A stretch of DNA of 64,000 bases from Candidatus Aminicenantota bacterium (GTDB lineage: Bacteria > Acidobacteriota > Aminicenantia > Aminicenantales > Aminicenantaceae), in the NCBI GenBank assembly GCA_016927475.1, contig JAFGMO010000095.1:1-64000 (forward strand). The letters are read 5' to 3'. The position numbers were made by a program, and so were the translations under genes. Under the pieces are notes generated by a model that saw only the letters and a list, made by a program, of their open reading frames with translations, did not search any database and had not been told where the DNA came from. Each line of letters begins with the position of its first letter. Positions within the stretch are counted from its first letter, which is position 1. Shown here piece by piece: positions 25,390 through 34,999 of this stretch.

Positions 25390-26526
25390 ATGCGGTTGGT
25401 TTATGTTAACTATCGCCCCAATCCAGGAGTTTTTAAAAAAATACAGGGACAGGCAAGCGCTGCTTTGCGATTGCAACTTCCGGTTGATATTATCGTACTG
25501 TCGGATGATATTTCTGGTGAATATGAGAATCTGAAAATATTCCCCCTCCATCTCCCGAAAAATTATCTGAAATACAAATGGGCTGTTAATTTTTCCCGGT
25601 ACAAATACATATCAAATTGCCTAGACCTTTCACGTTATGACCGAATCATATTGCGCTATGTCGGGGCTGAGGATTTTTCCTGGCGCTTTTTCATGAAAAA
25701 ATTCGGGAATAAAACCATCAGTGAGCACCACACACAGAGGTATGCCGAATTGAAAGTATTAGAAAAAGGGGCCTTGAATTTTTTCAGGGCTTTTTATGAA
25801 AAAAAGAATGCACCCAGGTTTATTTCTCGAACAATCGGCATCATCGGCGTAACGGAAGAATTGAGAGAGTATTATTGTTCTCTCTCCAGTTCCGAAAAAC
25901 CCTCTATCACCATTCCCAACGGAATTGATGTCGACAGATTTCCATTAACGGGTTTCAAACCTTTCAGCGGAAGGGAATTAAATCTTATTTTTGTCGCCTC
26001 TACTTTTTATCCATGGCACGGATTGTCCAGAATTTTATCGGGTCTTGCCGGCTACGAAGGAGGGGTGAAAGTGGAACTATACCTGGCAGGAAAAGTCATC
26101 GCTCCCGGTGAGAAGGATATGATCAAAAGATTGTCGTATAAAAAAAATGTAAAAATCCATGTTTTAGGAGAAATTTTCGGCAATGATATCGATCAATATT
26201 TTTCAAAGTCACATCTTGCCTTGAGCTCTCTGGCACTTTTCCGGAACAGGATGAGAGAAGCCTGCGTGCTGAAGACGAGGGAATATGTCGCTAGGGGAAT
26301 ACCGTTTATTTATGCGTATGATGATCCCGACCTGACCGGGAAAGAACAATTTGCCTTGAAACTGGAAAACCGTGATAGGCCGGTTGAAATGGAATCTCTC
26401 ATTCATTTTGCCCGAAAGGTATCCAAGGAACGGGAATTATCCCGCCTTATGCGCGATTTTGCCGGCCGCAACCTGTCCTGGAAGCACAAAATAAAGGGAA
26501 TGTATGACTTTGCCGTCAATTCATGA
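25390..26526 (+). CDS. Glycosyltransferase, GT4-like
   Basis: A 378-residue GT-B type transferase with no membrane helix. The N-terminal domain is irregular; the C-terminal half shows PNGIDVDRF, a LIFVASTFYPWHG strand, VLGEIFGNDIDQYF and a helix (ACVLKTREYVARGIPFIYAY) occupying the place of the GT4 donor site. The usual E-x7-E is modified. AAGGATAATACA precedes the ATG. Donor and acceptor are unknown. Confidence 0.75.
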   Translation: MRLVYVNYRPNPGVFKKIQGQASAALRLQLPVDIIVLSDDISGEYENLKIFPLHLPKNYLKYKWAVNFSRYKYISNCLDLSRYDRIILRYVGAEDFSWRFFMKKFGNKTISEHHTQRYAELKVLEKGALNFFRAFYEKKNAPRFISRTIGIIGVTEELREYYCSLSSSEKPSITIPNGIDVDRFPLTGFKPFSGRELNLIFVASTFYPWHGLSRILSGLAGYEGGVKVELYLAGKVIAPGEKDMIKRLSYKKNVKIHVLGEIFGNDIDQYFSKSHLALSSLALFRNRMREACVLKTREYVARGIPFIYAYDDPDLTGKEQFALKLENRDRPVEMESLIHFARKVSKERELSRLMRDFAGRNLSWKHKIKGMYDFAVNS

Positions 26527-26571
26527 TATTGGCTGTGGAATGACGATTATAATATTATGAGTGATGCAGCT

Positions 26572-27741
26572 TCATAAACCGGATTCATCATTCAGATATT
26601 TTTTGTAAATATCCAGCATAGCGTGAATTTCCTTATTTTTATCAGCGATGTCCTCTACTTTCCGCCTGTTGCTTATGGCTGCATGGTGCAGGGCTTCAGG
26701 ATTTTTTACCGTCCAAACCATTGCTTCCGCCAGGCTTTCCGGATCGTTTAAAGGAACAATGATGCCTGTTTTTTTATTGGAAATGATTTCTTTATACTGG
26801 GGGAGGTCACCCAGAATGGGAAAACATCCACAGGCCATAGTCTCAAAAAGCGATTGAGGCATTCCTTCAGAAGAGGGAATGGAAATGCTGCATTGAGATA
26901 GATTGAAATAAAGGGGCATTTTCTCATGAGGTATGGGATCCAAAAAAATAACACGTGAGGATATCTCGAGATCAACCGTTAGGGACTTTAAATCTTCGAA
27001 GTAATCCTTTTCAGCCAAAAAGGTGGAGATCAATAAATAGGAATCCAAGTCATATTTTTTGAGGATACGGTAAAAGGCTTGAATAACAGTATGATGGTTG
27101 TAAAGAGGTCGGCAGTTTCGAAGGCTGGAAAATATCCATGTTTTGGAGGGGATGCCGAGTTTTTTTCGAAGGGAATGGGTCGATAATTTCTGTTTGAAGA
27201 GCTGAAGATCAACACCCCAAGTGATTCTTCTGATTTTTTTAGGGTTGTCAATCATTGCTGCGAGCCTTTGATCCATAAAATGTGATTTGGAAGTGATGAT
27301 CTGGGCACGGTTAAGAAGATTTGTTATAAGTTTCCGGTTGAGTTTTGATCTCAACCTAAATTTATCCGGCATGATGTCACTGCCCATAACTGTAACAATC
27401 AGGGGTGAACAGCGGCTGAGAAGAATATTGAGAAAATAATGATCGGCCCAGAAAACATGGAAAAGGTCGGGTTTGATCTTCCTTATTTTAAACCAGAGGA
27501 AAATGAGACGCTTGATCCATTTTAATTTTGTGTTTTTCCCCGCAGGTAGATAATACATCTGGATGTTTTTTATCTTATCCTTACTGTAAGAAATCCAGTG
27601 AATGTCGTATCCATCCTTAAGGCCGATTTGGCCTCTTTCGTGGGTTAACGGACTTTTTGTGTTTCCAATGATGAGTATCTTTTTCCTGTTTTTCAACGGG
27701 ACTTCCATCAAAGATTCCATATCGCTCAACATTTTATCCAT
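26572..27741 (-). CDS. Glycosyltransferase family 4
   Basis: A 389-residue GT-B enzyme. It shows the acceptor-domain segments HVFWADHYFLN and VMGSDIMP, then RITWGVDLQLFKQ, the PHEKMPLYFNLSQCSIS segment and the E-x7-E donor motif in SEGMPQSLFETMACG, and GIIVPLNDPESLAEAM near the end. It is convergent with the previous gene and transcribed against the cluster. Several in-frame ATGs near 27741 make the start uncertain. Base composition becomes more AT-rich from here rightward. Confidence 0.85.
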   Translation of the reverse strand: MDKMLSDMESLMEVPLKNRKKILIIGNTKSPLTHERGQIGLKDGYDIHWISYSKDKIKNIQMYYLPAGKNTKLKWIKRLIFLWFKIRKIKPDLFHVFWADHYFLNILLSRCSPLIVTVMGSDIMPDKFRLRSKLNRKLITNLLNRAQIITSKSHFMDQRLAAMIDNPKKIRRITWGVDLQLFKQKLSTHSLRKKLGIPSKTWIFSSLRNCRPLYNHHTVIQAFYRILKKYDLDSYLLISTFLAEKDYFEDLKSLTVDLEISSRVIFLDPIPHEKMPLYFNLSQCSISIPSSEGMPQSLFETMACGCFPILGDLPQYKEIISNKKTGIIVPLNDPESLAEAMVWTVKNPEALHHAAISNRRKVEDIADKNKEIHAMLDIYKKYLNDESGL

Positions 27742-28055
27742 AAAGATTATGGATGTCGAGAGAGTTATCTAATGTTTTTAAATTTATTATTATCAATGAA
27801 TTAGTGATAAATATATGCGCAATGAGTTAGATATCATAAAAATTTAATAAAAAGCAGAGGAGCTTCCGGATTATTGCCATCAAAAAAGCTTCATGTGGAA
27901 AATATTTCTAATTAAAATCGTTTTCTTTTTCTGGTGGGAAATGGCTTTAAAAAAGATCCATTGTTTGATACAATTTTTCACAATTGTTTTTTCTTCTTTT
28001 AGAGCATAACGTATTTTATATCAATACGTTATGAAGAAAAACAAGTTTTATTTTA
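27742..28055. other. AT-rich divergent intergenic region
   Basis: 314 bases between two divergently oriented glycosyltransferase genes. It holds the perfect 11-base palindrome at 28005-28033 and a weak CAATT/AATTG hairpin followed by a T-rich run near 27970-28000. No gene is seen. Confidence 0.5.
28005..28033. promoter_or_regulatory. Perfect palindrome upstream of glycosyltransferase
   Basis: CATAACGTATT (28005-28015), a 7-base loop and AATACGTTATG (28023-28033) form perfect 11-base arms 23 bases before the start at 28056. The symmetry and position fit an operator or an mRNA leader hairpin; it could also be an element end. Confidence 0.55.
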
Positions 28056-29294
28056 ATGATTATGGATACCATGTATTCTAAAAATATTTTGTATATTTTG
28101 TCATATTCTGGTTATGGAATAAATTATCGAGTAAAAAAACTGATGGAAAGTTCGATAATTAATTCAAAATATAAAGTAAAACTGCTTTTTTATAATGACA
28201 AGCATACCACTGGTATCAATTTGAGACCTTATAGAGTCATTCATTATTCATTGTTTGAAAGAATCATTCATAAGGGTCTTAAGTTTATAAAAATAAAGAA
28301 TTATATAGAAAACAGGTTTTTATTTTTTTCCTATAGATTCACATTAATAAATCGGCTATTCAAACTCATGTGTAAAGAAGTTGAAAAAAACATTCGTAAT
28401 AAGATGACATGTCTGTTTGTATGTCCTCCTCATGATCTGCTTGTATGCGCCAAAAAATTGAAAATGAAGTATCCAAATATTCGAATGCTGATCGATTGGC
28501 AGGATTTATTGAGTTTTGATGAATACTATTTTTCAAAACATCCTAACTGGAAGAAAGAAAGAATGATACGATTAGAACGCGATGTTTTGAAATTCATAAA
28601 CATGAATATTTTTTCTAATTATAAAGCAGAGAATATGATGATAAGTCAATTTGACATTTCATCTTATACATGTACTTCCATTGTCCATCCTTTTGATAAA
28701 GAAGAATTACCTTCAAAAGAAGTAAAATATTTTAATAAAAAATTACCTGGGAAAGGTATAAAATATGGCTTTTTAGGTGGGCTTTTTAAGGAACCCAAAG
28801 TGCCTGGAGATAAATTTTTACTCGCTTTGAAACACGTGGTTACAAATATTGATACTGAAGCTACATTACATATATGGGGTACATCCTATAGAATCATAGA
28901 AAAAACATGTCCATCATCCAGGAATATGCACAAAAATATATTTGCATATGATTTTATACCTCATGAAAAAGCATTATCTGAGTTAAGTCATTGCGATGTT
29001 TTGATACTGATACTTGGACATGTGCCAAATGCAAATGTAATCATGCATGCAAAACTATCTCATTATTTGGCTTTAGGGCTGCCGATTTTAGCTTTTGTGC
29101 CAGAAAATTCTTTTGTGAGGGAAGTTATTAACCGTACGAAAAAAGGTTTTGTAGTATCGGATAATGATTGGATTAAAGGCTTTATTGATTTTTATAACAA
29201 TATTGAAAATATATCATTTGAAGCAAATAAAAAAGAAATTGATAAATTTGGTCTGGATAGGTTCATTAGTAATTGGATGGAAATCTTAGATTAG
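28056..29294 (+). CDS. Divergent glycosyltransferase, GT4-like, AT-rich
   Basis: A 412-residue protein with GT-B character. An N-terminal YILSYSGYGINYR segment resembles the GT4 acceptor-domain start, MLIDWQDLLSF follows, and the C-terminal half has KGIKYGFLGGLFKEPKVPGD, LHIWGTSYR, FIPHEKALSELSHCDVLIL and KLSHYLALGLPILAF, matching the donor domain. The classical E-x7-E is not obvious. It is strikingly AT-rich and lysine/isoleucine-rich compared with sat or ugd, suggesting transfer from another genome. The start may be 28056, 28062 or 28071. Confidence 0.65.
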   Translation: MIMDTMYSKNILYILSYSGYGINYRVKKLMESSIINSKYKVKLLFYNDKHTTGINLRPYRVIHYSLFERIIHKGLKFIKIKNYIENRFLFFSYRFTLINRLFKLMCKEVEKNIRNKMTCLFVCPPHDLLVCAKKLKMKYPNIRMLIDWQDLLSFDEYYFSKHPNWKKERMIRLERDVLKFINMNIFSNYKAENMMISQFDISSYTCTSIVHPFDKEELPSKEVKYFNKKLPGKGIKYGFLGGLFKEPKVPGDKFLLALKHVVTNIDTEATLHIWGTSYRIIEKTCPSSRNMHKNIFAYDFIPHEKALSELSHCDVLILILGHVPNANVIMHAKLSHYLALGLPILAFVPENSFVREVINRTKKGFVVSDNDWIKGFIDFYNNIENISFEANKKEIDKFGLDRFISNWMEILD

Positions 29295-29418
29295 CCTGCA
29301 TTATACATAAATTTGGTCGGCACCAAAAAATATAATTTTTATAGAATAGGTCACTTATTGAAGTTTTCCGAAAATATTGTTCAAGAGACACTTTTCACAA
29401 CCATTTTAAAGAAAAATA

Positions 29419-30438
29419 TTATTGTTTCAATCGATCTTCAAGCCCGAAACGAACCGCAATCGACTCGGCTAAATGAGATATCCGTGGTTTCAATTCATTC
29501 TTCCAGCTGTTCTTCTTCTGCTCAAAGGATAACAAGTCACGCTTATGTCTTGAGGTCGAACTGGGCATATCCAGGTCGATCTCCTCTTTTTTATCGTAGG
29601 ATAAATGAACTCGGTCTAGAATATTGTATATAATTTGTTTTCCATGGGAATATAAATCATCATAGCAGATGAAATTGATGGGAGTTCCATATTGGCTTAT
29701 GCAATGCTGGACATACAGCTCCGTCAGGGCCCAATAAGCAACGACTCTTTGTTCAGGGCTTTGTCTGTCATACCTAACAATATCCTCTTTCCACTTACCA
29801 AAGAATGTATTTCTGTTATCCGGTTGTTCCAATAGTTGCTCACGAAGAGAAAAGGAATCCAACCAATCCTTCCACCAATTTCCTCTTTTCACACTTGCCA
29901 GAATGGCCCTTGGATCCCTATAAATATGAACGATTGTACAATGAAAAGTTTTATGTATGGCATTCAAACAAAGTTGTCCTCTCACCATTTTAATAACAGT
30001 GCGCCGATGGAAAGAATCAGAGATATTTTTTCTTCCCCGTCTTAGCCACACACTTTTAATATCTGAAGTAATAACCTTGTCCAAAAAACTCTTCATCTCA
30101 AGGTTTGTTGAAAAATCATGTTCATAAAAAGGCATATAAGTTTGGAGAAAACAGGAACTTTTATTCGGCAAATTTCTGTAAATGAATGTTTTATGATTCC
30201 ATAGGACTTCTGGATAAAAAGGCTCAAAAACACTTTTAGCCCTTGAAACTGAAGCTAATAACTGTTGAAGCCATGTGGTTCCACTCCTCCAGAAGCCTGA
30301 AACGATTATACTTTTAGATGTATCAATTGTTCCTGAAAATAAATGATCAAAAAAAAAGGAAACTTCATGGAATCCAGCTCTTTTGATTCCATGAATCCAT
30401 GGGCGAAATTGAAGGGAAAATAGCTTATTCAACGGCAT
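29419..30438 (-). CDS. PAPS-dependent sulfotransferase
   Basis: A 339-residue sulfotransferase-fold protein. The 5'-phosphosulfate-binding loop SGFWRSGTTWLQQL is at residues 47-60 and the 3'-phosphate-binding segment VHIYRDPRAILAS near 180-192; both bind PAPS. It would transfer sulfate to a hydroxyl or amine of the locus glycan. PAPS supply is encoded 8-11 kb upstream (sat, cysC). A C-terminal helix-rich tail is typical of carbohydrate sulfotransferases. It is AT-rich and shares strand with the flippase to its right, but a 107-base gap separates them. Confidence 0.88.
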   Translation of the reverse strand: MPLNKLFSLQFRPWIHGIKRAGFHEVSFFFDHLFSGTIDTSKSIIVSGFWRSGTTWLQQLLASVSRAKSVFEPFYPEVLWNHKTFIYRNLPNKSSCFLQTYMPFYEHDFSTNLEMKSFLDKVITSDIKSVWLRRGRKNISDSFHRRTVIKMVRGQLCLNAIHKTFHCTIVHIYRDPRAILASVKRGNWWKDWLDSFSLREQLLEQPDNRNTFFGKWKEDIVRYDRQSPEQRVVAYWALTELYVQHCISQYGTPINFICYDDLYSHGKQIIYNILDRVHLSYDKKEEIDLDMPSSTSRHKRDLLSFEQKKNSWKNELKPRISHLAESIAVRFGLEDRLKQ

Positions 30439-30544
30439 TTTCAGCTCATATGTTGTGTATTTTCTTCATCTTTGTCGAAAAAAGATACATAATATTGATA
30501 TTTTATAATAACAAAAACCCATCCATATTTATGAATAGCGCAGG

Positions 30545-32023
30545 CTAATATGATTTTTGAATGAATGAGCTTAATTTTGAAGTTATCATCTTTTGTTCAT
30601 TTTTTCTTAAGACAAAGAAAAAAATCATTAAGGCCGCTATCATTTCAACGGTGATAGAGATCACCAAGGAATGTATCACTGAAAGTTTATAAGAAATGAG
30701 CATAAAGATTATCGAAGAAAGTAAAAGCGTGAAAAAGAAAATATCTATTTTGAAATTTATCTTGATTTTATAGAGTTTCGTACTAAACATGTAAAGTAGA
30801 GCGCATTTAATCATATAAACAGGCAGTATTGCTATTACGGCACCCAAGGCCGCAAATCGGGTAATAAGAATCCAATTGATAAATAATGCAAAAACGAAGC
30901 TTATTGTTTGAGCGTATGTCATAAACTGACTTTTCTTCGATATGGCTATTCCGAATCTTAATGATTGGTGGCTGATGTTAAAGGCATATCCGAACAATAT
31001 AAAAGGAATCAAATGGGAGGCGGCATAATAAGAAGGTGGTGCGATGATCATCAAAATAGGTCTTGAAGAAATAGAAATTGAGAATGCTACAAATCCAAAA
31101 AACAACACTCCATACCTGAAGAATTTATTGAAAATCTCTTTATGTTCTTTGTCTTGTATCAATTGCATGGAAAAAGGTTCCCATGCAGAGCGATAAGCCA
31201 TTATCAAAATCTGCAATATAGCAGCGACCTTTATGGCTACAGAGAAATAGCCTAGTTGTTCTTCGCTGCAAAAATTAAAGATAAAAAATCTATTCATACG
31301 GAGGAGAGCCCAGTTTATGATGACAGCAGGATATAGAGGTAATGAGTAACGGAAGATTTGCTTGAACATAACCTTAGAGAAAGAAAGAATGACTTCTTTC
31401 CTGAGCAAAATGACAGTGATAAGACACACGGTAACAATAGACAATAAGTCCGATAAAAAAATGCCTAAAAGATGCATTTTTAATCCAACAACTAAAGCCA
31501 TAGATAGTGTAAAATTAAAAATAATCTGGAAAATGTTTATATAGAGATATTTTTTAGGCTCTCTTTTTAGCCGGAGCAGAGAAACAAAATAATATTGAAT
31601 GAGACTAAAAGGAGTTCTCATCAATACCAAACTCAGAAACAGGGAATTATTCCTTGTAGTGATTTCTTTGGAGGCAATATATTTAACCATAAATGGTTTG
31701 AGACTGAATACGATTGTCGTTATTATGATTGCTACCAAAATGGTGAAAATCAATCCGGTCGACACCAATAATTTCCGGTCTTTTTTTTCTTTGTATTCGT
31801 AATAATATCGGTAAATACCTGACATAAGGTCGAAGCCCATAAGCATAAAGAAAAGAGATGCGGTTGTTCCTAGAAGATCGATATAGCCATAATCACCGGG
31901 AATGAATATTCTTGTAAAAATGGGAGCTTTAAGAAATGCAATAAAGCTGGCAATGGCACCCCCCATTCCATAATATACCGTGTCTTTGGAAAGCTGCTTA
32001 ACTTGGTTTTTAATGTTAGGCAA
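30545..32023 (-). CDS. wzx: Polysaccharide flippase (Wzx/MATE-like)
   Basis: A 492-residue protein with about 12-14 membrane helices and the N-terminal VKQLSKDTVYYGMGGAIASF and FIPGDYGYIDLLGTT segments characteristic of the polysaccharide-export branch of the MOP superfamily. It would flip a lipid-linked oligosaccharide to the outer face. A TTG is the apparent start (an ATG just before it is out of frame). It is one of two such transporters in the window, the other at 56290-57555, with only modest resemblance. Confidence 0.87.
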   Translation of the reverse strand: MPNIKNQVKQLSKDTVYYGMGGAIASFIAFLKAPIFTRIFIPGDYGYIDLLGTTASLFFMLMGFDLMSGIYRYYYEYKEKKDRKLLVSTGLIFTILVAIIITTIVFSLKPFMVKYIASKEITTRNNSLFLSLVLMRTPFSLIQYYFVSLLRLKREPKKYLYINIFQIIFNFTLSMALVVGLKMHLLGIFLSDLLSIVTVCLITVILLRKEVILSFSKVMFKQIFRYSLPLYPAVIINWALLRMNRFFIFNFCSEEQLGYFSVAIKVAAILQILIMAYRSAWEPFSMQLIQDKEHKEIFNKFFRYGVLFFGFVAFSISISSRPILMIIAPPSYYAASHLIPFILFGYAFNISHQSLRFGIAISKKSQFMTYAQTISFVFALFINWILITRFAALGAVIAILPVYMIKCALLYMFSTKLYKIKINFKIDIFFFTLLLSSIIFMLISYKLSVIHSLVISITVEMIAALMIFFFVLRKNEQKMITSKLSSFIQKSY

Positions 32024-32604
32024 TTGATTTCATACCATCTGTGAATTTATTTGTAATATTGAATCCCTTGATTAATAAGAAAATATAATAACATTTCCGC
32101 TTCATTGCGCCAATTTTTCTCTTAATGTTCTATAGGGAGTGTTTTTGTAAATGGTCTAAATATGATGAATGGATAAAAAGTCTGCATGATATAAACGGAA
32201 AGGTACATTAATCATTCAGATTTGATTTTAAACTAAATAGATAGTCCGTTTTAAACATGGATAATAGAGAAAAACCTCAGCCAAAAAGTGAAGTTTTTAT
32301 AGCTGATCCAAAAAGCGAAAGGATACGTGGCCCAAAGGAGGGGTGGTATCAATGCGGGAATGCGCTTCCATACCGTCCTTGATAGGCAGTATAAAGATAC
32401 AGAGGTCAATCCTACATTATGAAATTAATCTTAAACCAGCTTTGTTTAAAGATATGAAAACGTTTATGATATTACTATTATTAAAGTCAGTGTTCAAAAT
32501 TGAATGTAACTATTCCTATTCCGGAGATGATACTGCCTTATTAATTCGTCCATTTCATCGAGAATTATGATATACTTTTTTGTATTTTTTTACTTGCGAA
32601 CAGA
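32024..32604. other. Intergenic region with short direct repeats
   Basis: 581 bases between a leftward flippase and the rightward DUF354 gene. It contains two copies of CCAAAAAGYGAA (32281-32292 and 32308-32319) and a CCCAAAGGAGG at 32331-32341 in ribosome-site position before a 72-codon frame at 32352 that has no motif. The repeats look like the multiple transposase-binding sites of an IS21-type end, but no transposase remains, so this is only a suggestion. Confidence 0.45.
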
Positions 32605-33624
32605 ATGAAAAGTTTTCTTTTTGATATCGGACATCCGGCTCATGTTCATCTTTTCCGGAATGTCATTTCTTTCTTGCGTTCGAAATCTTGCTTTGTCGTT
32701 GTTACCTCACGAGATAAAGACCTGACTCACCGATTGCTGGATCACTACGGGATCGAGTATTACTGTCTCAGCCGGGCGACAACCAGCGTTTGGGGAATGA
32801 CGGCTGAATTATTCAAGAGGGATGTGCGGCTTCTGAGCCTTCACCGGCGCTTCAAGTTCAGAGCGGCCCTAGGGACATCTTCATGCATTGCTCATCTAAC
32901 TGCTTTGGCCGGTGTCCCTTCATTTGTATTCGAAGAAGACGATGATGCAGTCGTGCCGTTATTTTCGGCCATTACTTATCCTTTTGCCACCGGAATAGTG
33001 GTTCCTGAATGCCTCCGTTTTAAGAGATGGCGAAAAAAAAGGATAATTCACCGCTCCTACCACGAGCTGGCTTACCTACACCCAGATGATTTTTTCCCTG
33101 ATAGTAAAGTTCCTGAAAAGTACGGACTGATTCCCGGTAAATACATTATCATCAGGCATTCAGCCCTCCAGGCCCATCATGACCGAAGAATTGGCGGACT
33201 CATGCCTGATATTATGGATGTTGTTAGAAAAGAGCTCAGGAAATTTCACGTGGTTACCACCAGGGAAAGACAAAAAAACGGGAAAATTGATCCATGGGAT
33301 ATGCATCATGTTATGGCTTACTCTAAATTGGTGGTGTCTGATTCCCAGACAATGACCATGGAATCGGCTTGCCTTGGAGTTCCTTCCATTCGTTATAATT
33401 CCTTCGTTGGTAACATTTCTTACCTGGAAGAGGCGGAAAGGGTGTACGATTTGACTTACGGTTTTCGTCCTGGGGAAGAAAAGCAGATGCTTAGAAAAAT
33501 AAGGGAATTGGTTGCGACACCGGATACAAAAAAATTATGGCAGGAAAAGCGCGATCGCATGATTGAGGACAAAGAAAATTTATCGCAATGGTTGAGGGTT
33601 TTTGCCGGTTCTTTATTAGCCTGA
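32605..33624 (+). CDS. DUF354 family protein (glycosyltransferase-like)
   Basis: A 339-residue DUF354 protein. FDIGHPAHVHLFRNVI and the VTSRDKDLTHRLLDHYGIEY segment at the N-terminus, FEEDDDA near the middle and VSDSQTMTMESACLGVPSIRY in the C-terminal half are family hallmarks. The two-domain GT-B fold resembles UDP-GlcNAc 2-epimerase/MurG, and members sit in surface-glycan loci, but the reaction is not known. No clear ribosome site precedes the ATG. Confidence 0.88.
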   Translation: MKSFLFDIGHPAHVHLFRNVISFLRSKSCFVVVTSRDKDLTHRLLDHYGIEYYCLSRATTSVWGMTAELFKRDVRLLSLHRRFKFRAALGTSSCIAHLTALAGVPSFVFEEDDDAVVPLFSAITYPFATGIVVPECLRFKRWRKKRIIHRSYHELAYLHPDDFFPDSKVPEKYGLIPGKYIIIRHSALQAHHDRRIGGLMPDIMDVVRKELRKFHVVTTRERQKNGKIDPWDMHHVMAYSKLVVSDSQTMTMESACLGVPSIRYNSFVGNISYLEEAERVYDLTYGFRPGEEKQMLRKIRELVATPDTKKLWQEKRDRMIEDKENLSQWLRVFAGSLLA

Positions 33625-33632
33625 ATTTCAAA

Positions 33633-33645
33633 AAGGATGATCCTT
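33633..33645 (-). terminator. Possible weak terminator between convergent genes
   Basis: On the minus strand AAGGA-TCA-TCCTT is followed by a T-run, and on the plus strand the hairpin is followed by ATAAAAAAA. The stem is only five pairs, so it is a weak candidate. Confidence 0.3.
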
Positions 33646-33691
33646 ATAAAAAAATGAGAACGTAATCGTACACTCGCACCGGCCTCTGACT

Positions 33692-34999
33692 TCAAAAACA
33701 TCCTTTTCTATGCAATGTATCTCCTGGATTCTTCTTGGAAACATGGGCAGGCGCTACCAGTTGAACAGGAAAAAGAAAGTCGAAAGCTGCTCCTGCATAC
33801 AAGGCAATAATTGGAATAACCGGAAAGTGAAATCGAGGGCTCGCAAAAAAAACAAAAGCAATGGACGTAAAGTAAATAATAAACCAAAGACCTCCGAGGC
33901 GGACCTTTTCGATCGGCTTCCTTGCAACATAGATGCGCATAAAATAAAATAGAAAAGCAAGAAAAACCATACAGTAATATGCCTGGAAAAAACCCATCGC
34001 AATAAAATCGGCTATTCCGTAGCGTATTTCCTTTCCACTCCGACCAGGCATTCCCTTTAGGTTCCATCTAAGGGCCTGAGCGTCTTCTGCATACAGATAA
34101 ATGGTCTTGAGCATCCCTAGCTCTAAAAAACGTATGGGATTATTTAAAATATTACTGACAGCGATCTTCCTGGCTTTCTGATCCATTTCCAATTCATTTG
34201 AGTGTTGGTTGTTAAGCGAAGCTAGAGGTTTATCAGTATATCTCCCCGTAGCCCCTGGACCGTTTCCGATCAGAAGATTTATTCCTCCATTGTTGGAAAT
34301 AAGAACAAAGTTATTAAAAATCCGGTAGTTCCTGATAATCCAAGGTGAAATGATCAAAGCAACAGCAAAGTAAGTTATAATCATTCTTCTGAACTTGACT
34401 GAAGTGCGGACTTTTGGCCATAGAAACAAACCAGCAATCAAAGGAATCAGAAGCCCATAAGGGCGGGTTAACGCCGAAAGGCCCAAAACTACTCCCCCGA
34501 GAAAAGAGCGATACCAGATTGGCTTGACAATCATCCATAACCCGAAATACAAAAGGAACTGGAACAAAATCGAGTCCGAAATCAAGGAAGCATAGGCAAT
34601 TTGGCTGGGAAAGAAAGCAATCAACACAGCAGCCCACCGTCTCACTTCAGCTTTCTCGATCAAATTGCGGCTAAAAACATAAAAAACTGCAATTGTTCCT
34701 GCGGAAAGGAGGACATTCAAAAACTTCGCAAATAAAAGCGAAGAGCCAAATATAGAGAAAAAAAGGGCAAGAAAAGCAGGATAGCCAATAGGAAAATACG
34801 CAGTGGGTGTTCCATCCGAGGCAACATAGCCCAGACCTTGAGAAAGGGAAGTTGCAAGGCGGAAATATTTGCTAAAATCACTAACCGGCTCTACTTCTAG
34901 AAGTACGGCCCATAAGAGTCGTAAGAAAATTGCCAGAAGAATCAGGATTAAAAGGAATTTTTTATCAGATGTTTTCTTCGCGCTCAGGAAAGTGCGCAT
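33692..34999 (-). CDS. GT39-type membrane glycosyltransferase
   Basis: A 435-residue protein with about 10 membrane helices. The first extracytoplasmic loop has the acidic residues and FRLATSLSQGLGY then FPIGYPAFLALFF, as in GT39/ArnT-like enzymes that use polyprenyl-phosphate sugars. AAGGAG lies upstream of ATG 34999. It is transcribed opposite to most of the cluster. The substrate is unknown. Confidence 0.82.
   Translation of the reverse strand: MRTFLSAKKTSDKKFLLILILLAIFLRLLWAVLLEVEPVSDFSKYFRLATSLSQGLGYVASDGTPTAYFPIGYPAFLALFFSIFGSSLLFAKFLNVLLSAGTIAVFYVFSRNLIEKAEVRRWAAVLIAFFPSQIAYASLISDSILFQFLLYFGLWMIVKPIWYRSFLGGVVLGLSALTRPYGLLIPLIAGLFLWPKVRTSVKFRRMIITYFAVALIISPWIIRNYRIFNNFVLISNNGGINLLIGNGPGATGRYTDKPLASLNNQHSNELEMDQKARKIAVSNILNNPIRFLELGMLKTIYLYAEDAQALRWNLKGMPGRSGKEIRYGIADFIAMGFFQAYYCMVFLAFLFYFMRIYVARKPIEKVRLGGLWFIIYFTSIAFVFFASPRFHFPVIPIIALYAGAAFDFLFPVQLVAPAHVSKKNPGDTLHRKGCF

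Noticed and set aside
29313..29633. 106-codon frame on the plus strand
   Set aside because: It overlaps the end of the sulfotransferase gene on the opposite strand and shows no domain.
32343..32570. Small frame with AAAGGAGG upstream
   Set aside because: The ribosome-like site is attractive, but the peptide has no motif and lies in repeat-rich intergenic DNA.
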